DNA from: Kofleriaceae bacterium
GTDB lineage: Bacteria > Myxococcota_A > Polyangia > Haliangiales > Haliangiaceae
DNA length: 34,485 nucleotides
Direction: 5' to 3'
NCBI GenBank assembly: GCA_024762925.1
Contig: JANTGM010000059.1
Span: forward strand, 1-34,485
A program made the translations under genes and the position numbers. Of this stretch, positions 18,484 to 26,876 are shown one piece after another; the first letter of the stretch is position 1, and each line of letters starts with the position of its first letter. Under the pieces are notes generated by a model that did no database searches, was not told where the DNA came from, and saw only the letters and a program-made list of their open reading frames with translations.

Positions 18484-18510
18484 GGGAATATCCTTTCGAA
18501 CATTCCCTAG

Positions 18511-18526
18511 AGCAAGGGTTGGGCCA
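18511..18526 (-). promoter_or_regulatory. Sigma-54 (-24/-12) promoter
   Basis: On the minus strand the sequence is TGGCCCAACCCTTGCT. It matches the consensus TGGCAC-N5-TTGCW, with the GG and GC elements at the correct spacing. The predicted start of transcription is near 18500, leaving a leader of about 17 bases with AAAGGA before the ATG at 18483. A dyad GGGAAT/ATTCCC (18484-18489 and 18502-18507) overlaps the start region. Confidence 0.75.
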
Positions 18527-18585
18527 GATCTCTTTGATGCGATAGTCGATACTTGTCGTCGTTGCTTTGCGCGGGGCGTCCAACA

Positions 18586-18631
18586 GCTTTACGGATCCTG
18601 TAAAGCCCGTTGGCACCCACTCTATTGTGGG
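18586..18631. promoter_or_regulatory. Candidate enhancer sites for the NtrC-type activator
   Basis: Two dyads lie upstream of the promoter. They are GCTTTAC-N7-GTAAAGC (18586-18606), centred about 95 bases before the predicted start, and CCCAC-N6-GTGGG (18616-18631), centred about 120 bases before it. These distances are typical of activator sites for sigma-54 promoters. Which of the two, if either, is bound is not shown by the sequence. Confidence 0.45.
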
Positions 18632-18780
18632 CGAGGCAGCGTGATCGCAGGAGGGTCCGGCTGTCGAGCTCCAATCGTGACAGGGGAGCCGGCGGAAAAG
18701 CCTGGGCCCGTGACGTGGCCCGATCCAGAGACGCTGGGCCAGAAGTGGGCTTCGTTCCGTCGTGCTTATCTCCATTGGTA

Positions 18781-19073
18781 TCAAAGTGTCAGGACTCTCG
18801 GCGTGAACTCGCGAGCGCAAGCAATGGGTTCGGCCGTCGTAGAAATGTCCGCATTGCAGATATACGTTTCCTTGGTATCGCAAACGGTCACTTGGTAGCG
18901 ACCGCGATCTCCTTGTACGTAAAGTTCTGAGCATTGTCCACGAACGCGGAGGTGCGCTTCTTTGGCTGCAGGGCGCTGATGAGTGGCAGCTCGGAGCCCG
19001 TCGCAGAACGACAACCACCGGTCATCATTGGCAAGAGTCCTAGGCTGAGCACGACGAGGAAGGATGCGTTCAT
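18781..19073 (-). pseudogene. Small lipoprotein gene with apparent frameshift
   Basis: The ATG at 19073 opens a clear lipoprotein signal (MNASFLVVLSLGLLPMMTGGC, Cys21), but this frame stops at 18888 after 61 residues. A neighbouring frame, shifted by -1, continues from about 18950 to 18781. It encodes CSELYVQGDRGRYQVTVC followed by ETYICN, a Cys-spaced pattern like the C-terminal domain of many short Myxococcota lipoproteins. The two halves together would make a protein of about 97 residues. This suggests a single indel in a once intact gene or a sequencing error. If the first frame is used alone, the product is a very short lipoprotein. It could also be a real short gene with an accidental neighbour. 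Confidence 0.5.
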
Positions 19074-19202
19074 TGCAACATCAGGGTGTTCGGGGAATGC
19101 CGTGGTGCCGATTTCTCGCGTCTCGACGATTGGATTGCCGTGCTCGATACGTTTGGGAGTCGGGGATTGAGGGGCCAAGTCTTTGCCGGATAAGCTCAGC
19201 GC

Positions 19203-19754
19203 ATGGAATACGAGCGCATGGCCAAAGCAATGGCGAGGCTGGAGAGTTTCATCGAGCGGCGGGATGATCTGCGCCTCGCTTTCGACAGGACCTGGTCTCG
19301 AGCGGAGCTGGAGGCTCTCGCCGAGAAGGAAAGCTACGGTGTCGCCCTGCCACCAAGCTACTGTCATTTCATTCACACCTACGGGCCGATGAAGCTCGAC
19401 CGGGGTGGCGGGATGGAGGCCTATCCGATGGTGCAGCCCGACATGATGTTCGGGGTTTCACCAGACGCCGATGATGCCTGCGGCGCCGGCGATGAGGAAC
19501 TAGAAGAGCAAATCGACGTGTCGCTGGGAAACGCTCTATTCTTTCAGTATCAGAGCACTGAGTGGGTGCAAGACTTCTTCTGTTTTGCCAAGGACTCGGC
19601 ACGGGACGATGGCGAACTCACGGTCATTCGCTACTGGCACGATGAGGTGTTCGAGAATTGCCCTGAACCGGCGAGTGCCTCGAAACACTCATACACCTTC
19701 GAGGATCATTTCTGCGAGCTAGTCGACGAGATCATCTCGGAGTACTCCCGGTAG
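19203..19754 (+). CDS. SUKH (SMI1/KNR4) family protein
   Basis: A 183-residue soluble protein. The region ALPPSYCHFIHTYGPMKL (residues about 48-65) is the signature of the SUKH fold, and the acidic C-terminal half ending YTFEDHFCELVDEII also fits. Many SUKH proteins are immunity partners of polymorphic toxins, but others have unrelated binding roles. No toxin or secretion gene is adjacent, so immunity is only a possibility. The ATG at 19203 is used; a second ATG at 19218 is possible, and no strong ribosome-binding site is seen before either. It stands alone between minus-strand genes. Confidence 0.8.
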   Translation: MEYERMAKAMARLESFIERRDDLRLAFDRTWSRAELEALAEKESYGVALPPSYCHFIHTYGPMKLDRGGGMEAYPMVQPDMMFGVSPDADDACGAGDEELEEQIDVSLGNALFFQYQSTEWVQDFFCFAKDSARDDGELTVIRYWHDEVFENCPEPASASKHSYTFEDHFCELVDEIISEYSR

Positions 19755-19816
19755 CCAGTCTCAGGCGTTTTTACGTTTATGCACCTGAGATCCCGGATCG
19801 TAACCCCGAAACGAAG

Positions 19817-19845
19817 TACGGCGATTCCTTTTGGGAATCGCCGTA
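19817..19845 (-). terminator. Terminator-like hairpin after the ATP synthase operon
   Basis: A perfect 12-base stem, TACGGCGATTCC (19817-19828) with GGAATCGCCGTA (19834-19845), has a 5-base loop. It lies 23 bases after the atpC stop on the minus strand and between the ends of two convergent genes. The T-run is weak on both strands (CTTCGTTT on the minus strand), but the stem is strong and could serve either gene. Confidence 0.65.
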
Positions 19846-19867
19846 GCCCTAGACTCGCTAGGAGTCC

Positions 19868-20290
19868 CTAGTTGCCGCTGATCTTCAGCGCGTCGAGTTG
19901 AGCTTGGGCCCAATCAAGACGTGCTTTCAGCGTGCGGTATTCGGCGTCAAGGGCGCCTTTCCAGTCGTTCACTTTGACAGAGGTCTCTTCGACTTCCGCC
20001 TTCGCCGCTTCTGCATCGATTTCGTCGACAGCGCAGGCTTGCTCGCAGAGCACCTGCACCTCACCGCTTGGCTCAACTTCGAGAAAGCCTGGTCCAACAG
20101 CAAAGTGCTGCTTCTCGGTGGCTTCTCCCAGAGTCACGACACCAGCGTGCAGCTCAGATAGGAACGGCACGTGGCCTTCTAGAATCTCAAACTGCCCCAT
20201 GCGGCCCGGCGCCAAGACGGCGTCGGTGTCGGTCTGTGCCACGGGCCCCTGCGGAGTGACCACGTTGACTTTGAGGTTGGTGCTAGCCAT
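19868..20290 (-). CDS. atpC: ATP synthase epsilon subunit
   Basis: A 140-residue F1 epsilon subunit. The beta-sandwich domain includes VVTPQGPVAQTD, PGRMGQFEILEGHVPFLSEL and FAVGPGFLEVE. The C-terminal helical hairpin is Glu/Ala/Lys-rich and ends in LDWAQAQLDALKI. It links the rotating gamma subunit to the c-ring and can inhibit ATP hydrolysis. The ATG at 20290 is chosen over an in-frame TTG at 20305. It follows atpD by 16 bases and is the last gene of the operon. Confidence 0.93.
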   Translation of the reverse strand: MASTNLKVNVVTPQGPVAQTDTDAVLAPGRMGQFEILEGHVPFLSELHAGVVTLGEATEKQHFAVGPGFLEVEPSGEVQVLCEQACAVDEIDAEAAKAEVEETSVKVNDWKGALDAEYRTLKARLDWAQAQLDALKISGN

Positions 20291-20306
20291 GGGCCCGGTT
20301 GCCAAA

Positions 20307-21758
<1,452 letters not shown>

Positions 21759-21770
21759 TTAGTCCTGTAT

Positions 21771-22658
21771 CTAACCTTTGAGCGACTCAGCGCCCGAAAC
21801 GATTTCGGTAAGTTCGGTAGTAATCGCGGCCTGACGGGCGCGGTTGTAAGTGAGGGTGAGCTTGTTGATCATCTCGCCTGCGTTGTTGGTCGCAGAGTCC
21901 ATGGCGCTCATTCGAGAGCCAAGCTCCGAGGCGATTGACTCGAGGCAGGACTTGAATACGCTGTTTTGCACGGCCAGCGGGACCAGGTGATCGAGTAGGT
22001 CTTGCTTAGAAGGCTCGTACACGAAGTCCCCTGCACCAGCGTGCTCTTCGCTTTCGTCTTCGGACTCTTCGCGAACGGCGGGCTGAACAGGAAGAACCTG
22101 CATCTCCGTAACGTTCTGCGTCATCGCACTGACAAACTCGTTGTAGAGAACGACAACCCGATCGACTTTGTCATCGAGAAACTCATCGACGATCTCGTTG
22201 GAGAGCTCGCGAGAAAACTCGAGGGCACTATCGCCGGTTGGAGCGAGGCGGAAGTCGAGGATGTTCGACTCGAAACGACGCTTACTGTAGTCGTTGCCCT
22301 TGCGCCCAACGATACGAAGCTTGACGTCTTTGCCTTTCCACGTTTCCTTGATGAGCTCGGCAACCTTGCGGTTGATTTGCGCGTTGAATCCGCCGGCGAG
22401 CCCCTTGTCCGAGGTCATGACGACAAGCAAGATGCGGTCGCCAGTTTTCTCGGCAAGTAGTGGGTGGGCGTCGCGACCGGCGTGCTCTGCCAAGTCTCCA
22501 ACAACTCGGCTAAGAGCTTCGGAGTAAGGGCGAGCGGCAGTGATTGCCTCTTGCGCCTTTCGCAGACGAGCAGCTGCAACCAACTTCATGGCGCGGGTGA
22601 TCTTCTGCGTATTCTTGACGGAGCCGATCCGCTTTCGAATGTCTTTGAGGGATGCCAT
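21771..22658 (-). CDS. atpG: ATP synthase gamma subunit
   Basis: A 295-residue rotor subunit of F1. The N-terminal helix (MASLKDIRKRIGSVKNTQKI) and the C-terminal helix (ending AITTELTEIVSGAESL) are the two strands of the central coiled coil and are well conserved. A short acidic stretch (EESEDESEEHAG at about 200-211) lies in the peripheral domain and looks like a lineage-specific insertion. It turns inside the alpha/beta hexamer and couples proton flow to catalysis. The gene is 10 bases after atpA. Confidence 0.96.
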   Translation of the reverse strand: MASLKDIRKRIGSVKNTQKITRAMKLVAAARLRKAQEAITAARPYSEALSRVVGDLAEHAGRDAHPLLAEKTGDRILLVVMTSDKGLAGGFNAQINRKVAELIKETWKGKDVKLRIVGRKGNDYSKRRFESNILDFRLAPTGDSALEFSRELSNEIVDEFLDDKVDRVVVLYNEFVSAMTQNVTEMQVLPVQPAVREESEDESEEHAGAGDFVYEPSKQDLLDHLVPLAVQNSVFKSCLESIASELGSRMSAMDSATNNAGEMINKLTLTYNRARQAAITTELTEIVSGAESLKG

Positions 22659-22668
22659 TGGCTAGAAC

Positions 22669-24189
22669 CTAGTCTTCGACGCTAAATGATTTGCCGAACT
22701 CTTCGAGAGCGGCGTTGAGTCCGTCCTCATCCTCAAGCTTGCCGCTCGTGCGAATCGCATCGAGAATGGCTTTCTTTGGACCCTGGAAGTACTCGAGCAG
22801 TTCTGCCTGGTAGCGGCCAACAACGGAAACCGGAAGGTCATCGATGTAGCCGTTGAGACCGGCGTAGATGGAGACGACTTGCTCTTCCATTGCGAAGGGA
22901 GCGTACTGCCCTTGCTTGAGAAGCTCGACCATGCGCTCACCGCGTGCAAGCTGCATTTGCGATGCTTTATCGAGGTCGGAAGCGAACTGAGCGAATGCTG
23001 CAAGCTCGCGGTACTGAGCAAGCTCCAATCGAAGCTTACCGGCAACCTTCTTCATTGCTTTGGTCTGTGCAGAACCACCGACACGAGACACCGAGATACC
23101 AACGTTCACTGCGGGGCGAACACCGGAGTTAAAGAGGTCGGACTCGAGGAAGATCTGGCCATCGGTAATCGAAATTACGTTGGTTGGAATGTAGGCGGAA
23201 ACGTCGCCAGCCTGGGTCTCGATAATGGGCAAGGCGGTGAGTGAACCAGCGCCGAGGTCATCGTTCACTTTGCAGGCGCGCTCGAGGAGGCGGCTGTGAA
23301 GGAAGAAAACGTCACCAGGGTATGCCTCGCGTCCTGGAGGACGGCGAAGGAGAAGTGACATCTGGCGGTAGGCGACAGCTTGCTTGGAAAGGTCATCGTA
23401 GATGATGAGAGCGTGCTGGCCGTTGTTGAGGTAGTGCTCGGCCATCGTCACACCAGTGTAGGGAGCGATGAACTGAAGAGGAGCTGGCTCGGAAGCGCCG
23501 GCGAGAACCACCGTGGTGTACTCCATGGCGCCCGACTTCTTGAGGCGATCAACAACCGCAGCAACCGTGGATTGCTTCTGGCCGATAGCGACGTAGAAGC
23601 ACTTAACGTCCTGACCCTTTTGGTTGAGGATGGTGTCGATGGCGATAGCCGTCTTGCCGGTACCGCGGTCACCAATGATGAGTTCGCGCTGGCCACGGCC
23701 GATGGGAATCATCGAATCGATGGACTTGATGCCGGTCTGCATGGGCTCGTGAACCGACTTACGAGCAACGATGCCGGGAGCCTTGGTCTCGACCTGGCGT
23801 CGCTCTTTCGTCGTGAGGGCGGGGCCACCATCGATGGGCTCACCGATAGCGTTTACAACGCGCCCAAGAAGCTCGTCACCGACCGGGACCGATACGATCT
23901 CGCCGGTTCGCTTGACCGTGTCACCCTCTTTGATGGTGTCGGAAGCGCCGAGAAGAGCAACACCGACGTTGTCTTCTTCGAGGTTGAGAACCATGCCGCT
24001 AACGGTGCTGCCATCTTGTGCATGAAGCTCGAGAAGCTCGCCAGCCATCGCGCCAGAGAGGCCGTAGACGCGGGCGATACCGTCACCGGTTGTAAGAACC
24101 GTTCCCGTCTCCGTTACTTCGACTTTCTTGTCGTAGTCTTGGATTTGTTGGCGGATGATGTTGCTGATTTCTTCGGCTCTGATGTCCAT
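22669..24189 (-). CDS. atpA: ATP synthase alpha subunit
   Basis: A 506-residue non-catalytic nucleotide-binding subunit. It starts [16 protein letters not shown], contains Walker A GDRGTGKT (173-180), and has the [16 protein letters not shown] segment, which carries the arginine finger that completes the catalytic site on beta. The length is normal for the family. It forms the hexamer with beta. It follows atpH by 65 bases, the largest gap in the operon. Confidence 0.97.
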   Translation of the reverse strand: MDIRAEEISNIIRQQIQDYDKKVEVTETGTVLTTGDGIARVYGLSGAMAGELLELHAQDGSTVSGMVLNLEEDNVGVALLGASDTIKEGDTVKRTGEIVSVPVGDELLGRVVNAIGEPIDGGPALTTKERRQVETKAPGIVARKSVHEPMQTGIKSIDSMIPIGRGQRELIIGDRGTGKTAIAIDTILNQKGQDVKCFYVAIGQKQSTVAAVVDRLKKSGAMEYTTVVLAGASEPAPLQFIAPYTGVTMAEHYLNNGQHALIIYDDLSKQAVAYRQMSLLLRRPPGREAYPGDVFFLHSRLLERACKVNDDLGAGSLTALPIIETQAGDVSAYIPTNVISITDGQIFLESDLFNSGVRPAVNVGISVSRVGGSAQTKAMKKVAGKLRLELAQYRELAAFAQFASDLDKASQMQLARGERMVELLKQGQYAPFAMEEQVVSIYAGLNGYIDDLPVSVVGRYQAELLEYFQGPKKAILDAIRTSGKLEDEDGLNAALEEFGKSFSVED

Positions 24190-24254
24190 CGAAGTGTCCT
24201 AGGTGCGTTTGCGTTGGGTATTGGTAGTAAGAAAAAGTCGTAGAGTCTTGGTCC

Positions 24255-24794
24255 CTAGTTGCCCAGGGTTCGTCCAAGCTCGCGGAGTTGGGTGCGAATG
24301 CTGCCGTCGTAGACAAGGTCGCCAACTTTGGCGATGAGTCCACCGAGCAGGGCAGGGTCCTCTTTGGTCTCAAGCTGGACTTTCTTGCCCGAGAGACTCT
24401 CGAGGGTGGCCTTGAGCTCGCTCTGCTGCATTGAGTTGAGTGCCACTGCGGAGGTGACCTCGGCCGTAATCTGACCTGACTTCTCATCGATCATTGCCGA
24501 GAGCTCCCGACTGATGTCAGGCAAGATGCGAAGGCGCTCGCGATCGAGCAGGAGCTTCGAGAAATTGATGACGGTCTTCGAAGCGCCGATGCGCTGCAAG
24601 ATGCTCGTAACAATCTTCTCGCGGTCGTCACGAGGAAAGACGGGGTTGGTGAGGATGCCGCTTAGCTCGCTTGAGGCTTGGATGGCGTTAGCCATGCTGG
24701 CAACATCCTGGCCGATGCGTTGGTACGAGCCATCTTCAAGGCCGATTTCCATGAGAGCTTTGGCGTAGCGCCGTGAAAGGCTTCCAGAAGACAT
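24255..24794 (-). CDS. atpH: ATP synthase delta subunit
   Basis: A 179-residue OSCP/delta subunit that joins F1 to the peripheral stalk. The N-terminal helical bundle begins SLSRRYAKALMEIG, and the C-terminal region has the typical EDPALLGGLIAKVGDLVYDGS motif before a last helix (RTQLRELGRTL). The ATG overlaps the stop codon of atpF by one base (TAATG), indicating translational coupling. Confidence 0.95.
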   Translation of the reverse strand: MSSGSLSRRYAKALMEIGLEDGSYQRIGQDVASMANAIQASSELSGILTNPVFPRDDREKIVTSILQRIGASKTVINFSKLLLDRERLRILPDISRELSAMIDEKSGQITAEVTSAVALNSMQQSELKATLESLSGKKVQLETKEDPALLGGLIAKVGDLVYDGSIRTQLRELGRTLGN

Positions 24795-25555
24795 TAGGCG
24801 TTTCCTCCCTTGCCTTCAGAAACCTTGCCCGACTTGAGGTCGGCGATGAAGTTGGTGAAGAGGGTGTTGTGGTCGGCTGGTGAGGCTTTTTCGCTGAGCA
24901 AACGCTCTGCAGCCTCAGTGGCCTTGGCAATAACTTCGCTCTCAAGGCGGCGCTTGGCTGCTAGGAACTCGGTCTCAATGCGATCTTCGGCATCTTTGCG
25001 CATTCGCTCGGCTTGGCGCTCGGCATCGGCAACGATTTGCTCGCGCTCAGCTTCCGCATCCTTGCGAATTTGCTCGATGAGGGTGTTGACCTCAGCATCG
25101 GCATCCTTGATGCGAGTGGAGTACTCGGCGAGCTTCTCCTTGGCTTCCTCTTGGAGCTTTGCAGCCTCTTCAAGGGCGCTCTTGATCGACTCGTGCCGAT
25201 TTGCCAGGTACTTGCTAAGCGCCGGACCGGCTTTCCAGTAGAGCAGACCTGCGAAGATTGCGAAGTTGAGCAGAGCGAGAAGTAGTGGCGGAGCCATGGG
25301 CTCGCTATCGCTCGTGAGTTTGTTGCCGTTGACGTCTTTGTCGCCGTAGCCCATGTCCGTCCAGTTGACGGGTGGGGCGCCGTGGACAGCGTGACTGTCG
25401 TGAGCATCGCCATGAGCGGCAGCGGGCTGAGCACCATGTGGATTGGGCACGCCAACCTCCGCCATCGACTCCGCTTGAGGCGCGACAGTGGCAGAGGCGG
25501 AACCTGCGAAGAGGATGAGCGATGCAGCGACGAGGAGCGGGGCTAGAATGCGCAT
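24794..25555 (-). CDS. atpF: ATP synthase b subunit with signal-like N-terminal extension
   Basis: A 253-residue b subunit, much longer than the usual 155-170. Residues 1-22 look like a cleavable signal peptide (ending SASA). A His/Ala-rich segment of about 65 residues follows, with several His (HGDAHDSHAVHG). The membrane helix (PPLLLALLNFAIFAGLLYW) then begins near residue 90. The rest is a long Glu/Lys/Ala coiled coil typical of b. The extension would place a His-rich segment outside the membrane. It is a stator component and pairs with the b' product encoded before it. Its ATG overlaps the b' stop by one base. Confidence 0.9.
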   Translation of the reverse strand: MRILAPLLVAASLILFAGSASATVAPQAESMAEVGVPNPHGAQPAAAHGDAHDSHAVHGAPPVNWTDMGYGDKDVNGNKLTSDSEPMAPPLLLALLNFAIFAGLLYWKAGPALSKYLANRHESIKSALEEAAKLQEEAKEKLAEYSTRIKDADAEVNTLIEQIRKDAEAEREQIVADAERQAERMRKDAEDRIETEFLAAKRRLESEVIAKATEAAERLLSEKASPADHNTLFTNFIADLKSGKVSEGKGGNA

Positions 25556-26031
25556 TATGCAACCTCTCTTCCGAGCAACTTGCCAACCATTTGTCCAGCG
25601 AGTGCATCGGCTTTTGGGAGGAGCTCAGCACGAGCACTCTCGGTCTCGGTTTGCACCTTCTGCGTGGCCGACAAGACAGCTTCCTGCGCAGCGTTACGTG
25701 CCTTCTCGGTGACAGCTTGCAAGTGTTCTGCAGCTTCCCCGCGAATCTTGCGACGCTCTTCTTGAGCCCGCGCTCGCGCACTGGCGAGCTTTTGCTCGTA
25801 GTCGGCGAGCTTTGCATCGGCCTCGGCTGAGAGCGACTCGGCCTGTTTGCGGGCGCCGTCCATTCCCTCGTCACGCGCTTCGCGCATGCGTAGGTAGGGT
25901 TTGAAGAGAAGTTGGGTGGAAGCGAGCGCCATGACAACGAAAATACCGAACTGAATGAACGCGGTACTATCGATGTCGATGAGCGGATGCTCGGCCGCGG
26001 AAGCGAGCGTTATTAGCATCGGCTGAGTCAT
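25555..26031 (-). CDS. atpF2: ATP synthase b' subunit
   Basis: A 158-residue second b-type subunit. A single membrane helix (FIQFGIFVVMALASTQLLF, residues about 25-43) precedes KPYLRMREARDEG, followed by a long coiled coil rich in Ala, Glu, Lys and Arg. It is shorter than the neighbouring b and has no extension, so the two should form a b/b' heterodimer as in cyanobacteria and several Proteobacteria. It is the first gene of the operon. The AAGAGG site lies five bases before the ATG. Confidence 0.9.
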   Translation of the reverse strand: MTQPMLITLASAAEHPLIDIDSTAFIQFGIFVVMALASTQLLFKPYLRMREARDEGMDGARKQAESLSAEADAKLADYEQKLASARARAQEERRKIRGEAAEHLQAVTEKARNAAQEAVLSATQKVQTETESARAELLPKADALAGQMVGKLLGREVA

Positions 26032-26052
26032 GAGAACCTCTTGTGAAAACGA

Positions 26053-26077
26053 AGGGTTTGCGGTGATTGCGAACCCT
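26053..26077 (-). promoter_or_regulatory. Leader hairpin of the ATP synthase operon
   Basis: A 9-base stem, AGGGTTTGC (26053-26061) with GCGAACCCT (26069-26077), encloses a 7-base loop. It sits in the predicted 5' leader about 20 bases before the start of the b' gene. It could stabilise the message or modulate translation. Confidence 0.5.
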
Positions 26078-26088
26078 GAATGCGGCAG

Positions 26089-26118
26089 CTGTTACCACCC
26101 TGCTATCTCACATGTCAA
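26089..26118 (-). promoter_or_regulatory. Candidate promoter of the ATP synthase operon
   Basis: On the minus strand a perfect TTGACA (26118-26113) is followed 18 bases later by TAACAG (26094-26089), a weak -10 match. Transcription from here would give a leader of about 50 bases containing the hairpin at 26053-26077. Confidence 0.45.
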
Positions 26119-26320
26119 CCCCGGCAAATGACTCGGGAAGAGGCCATTACGCTTACGATCCGATTTGGAGATCGGGTCTCCGATCCCGCTCTAAAAACCG
26201 CGGATGCACAGGGTCAGAAGAGGCGAATTGGAGGCGCCTTTCTGCCGCCATTGGGAGTCGAGCCACAGCATGTTCCTCTGGACCTCACCCGGGAGTTCGT
26301 CGAAGGAGGTCGCCAGAGGG

Positions 26321-26767
26321 CTACTTGACAGGCTTGGGACCCGTGGAATCGCCCTTTGCATCCGGCTTGGGCGGCGCCTTGGTTGGACCGGTGGATTTGG
26401 GCTTGTCAGTGGTGTGAAAGCTCTCCATAAATGAGCGACCTTCAAAGATGACACCTTTCTCAATCTGCAGAGAAGGCGTCGTGACATCACCGTTCACACG
26501 ACCTGGGGCGAGCACTTCAATGCTGCGCTTGGCACGGATGTTTCCAATAACCGTTCCCTGAATGATGATGGCTCCAACATCGATTTCCGCTTCGACGCGC
26601 GCTCCTTCACCAACGATTAAGACATCCTCTGAGAAGACTTCGCCTTTGAGAACACCATCAATACGAACGGTTCCTTCAAAGGTGAGTTTGCCTTCGAATT
26701 CACTGCCCCTGCCAAGCAGAGTGCTGATCTCACCAACCGCGGATTCTTGTCGTGCTGCTTGTGTCAT
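26321..26767 (-). CDS. Bactofilin
   Basis: A 148-residue cytoskeletal protein. The central DUF583/bactofilin domain (residues about 15-115) is a beta-helix with repeated hydrophobic and Gly turns, for example LTFEGTVRIDGVLKGEV, IIIQGTVIGNI and GRVNGDVTTPSLQIEKG. A Pro/Lys-rich tail of about 30 residues (KPKSTGPTKAPPKPDAKG) follows, as in bactofilins that bind partner proteins. Such proteins polymerise without nucleotides and organise cell shape or polarity. It is transcribed in the same direction as the Ser/Thr kinase upstream, 109 bases away. Confidence 0.92.
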   Translation of the reverse strand: MTQAARQESAVGEISTLLGRGSEFEGKLTFEGTVRIDGVLKGEVFSEDVLIVGEGARVEAEIDVGAIIIQGTVIGNIRAKRSIEVLAPGRVNGDVTTPSLQIEKGVIFEGRSFMESFHTTDKPKSTGPTKAPPKPDAKGDSTGPKPVK

Positions 26768-26876
26768 GGCAACTCGACCATAGGATCAAGGCGAGGCAGG
26801 ATCAAGCGCGGGCTAGGTGATACGTGGGGTGTGAACAACGCGGCGAGTAAGCCGGGCAACGAGAGACTGTGCCTCT

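Larger units (their letters stand above)
18484..18780. other. Upstream region of the sigma-54 operon
   Basis: This 297-base stretch contains the sigma-54 promoter (18511-18526) and two dyads upstream of it. I see no convincing gene in it. An open frame on the plus strand crosses it, but its sequence looks random and it runs through the promoter and the neighbouring lipoprotein gene. Confidence 0.55.
26032..26320. other. Upstream region of the ATP synthase operon
   Basis: This 289-base gap has a candidate promoter, a leader hairpin and the dyad GATCGG-GTCT-CCGATC (26170-26185). No atpB or atpE gene is present. A short plus-strand open frame starting at 26128 has no recognisable features or ribosome-binding site and overlaps the end of the bactofilin gene, so I leave it uncalled. 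Confidence 0.5.

Noticed and set aside
18484-18507. GGGAAT/ATTCCC as an RNA hairpin hiding the ribosome-binding site of the sigma-54 operon
   Set aside because: The predicted transcription start near 18500 falls inside the dyad, so one arm would not be transcribed. It could still be a DNA site.
18482-18898. A plus-strand open frame of 138 residues upstream of the sigma-54 operon
   Set aside because: It crosses the sigma-54 promoter, the dyads and the end of the frameshifted lipoprotein, has no ribosome-binding site and has an unstructured composition.
26128-26328. A 67-residue plus-strand frame before the bactofilin gene end
   Set aside because: There is no ribosome-binding site or recognisable motif, and it overlaps the bactofilin gene on the other strand.
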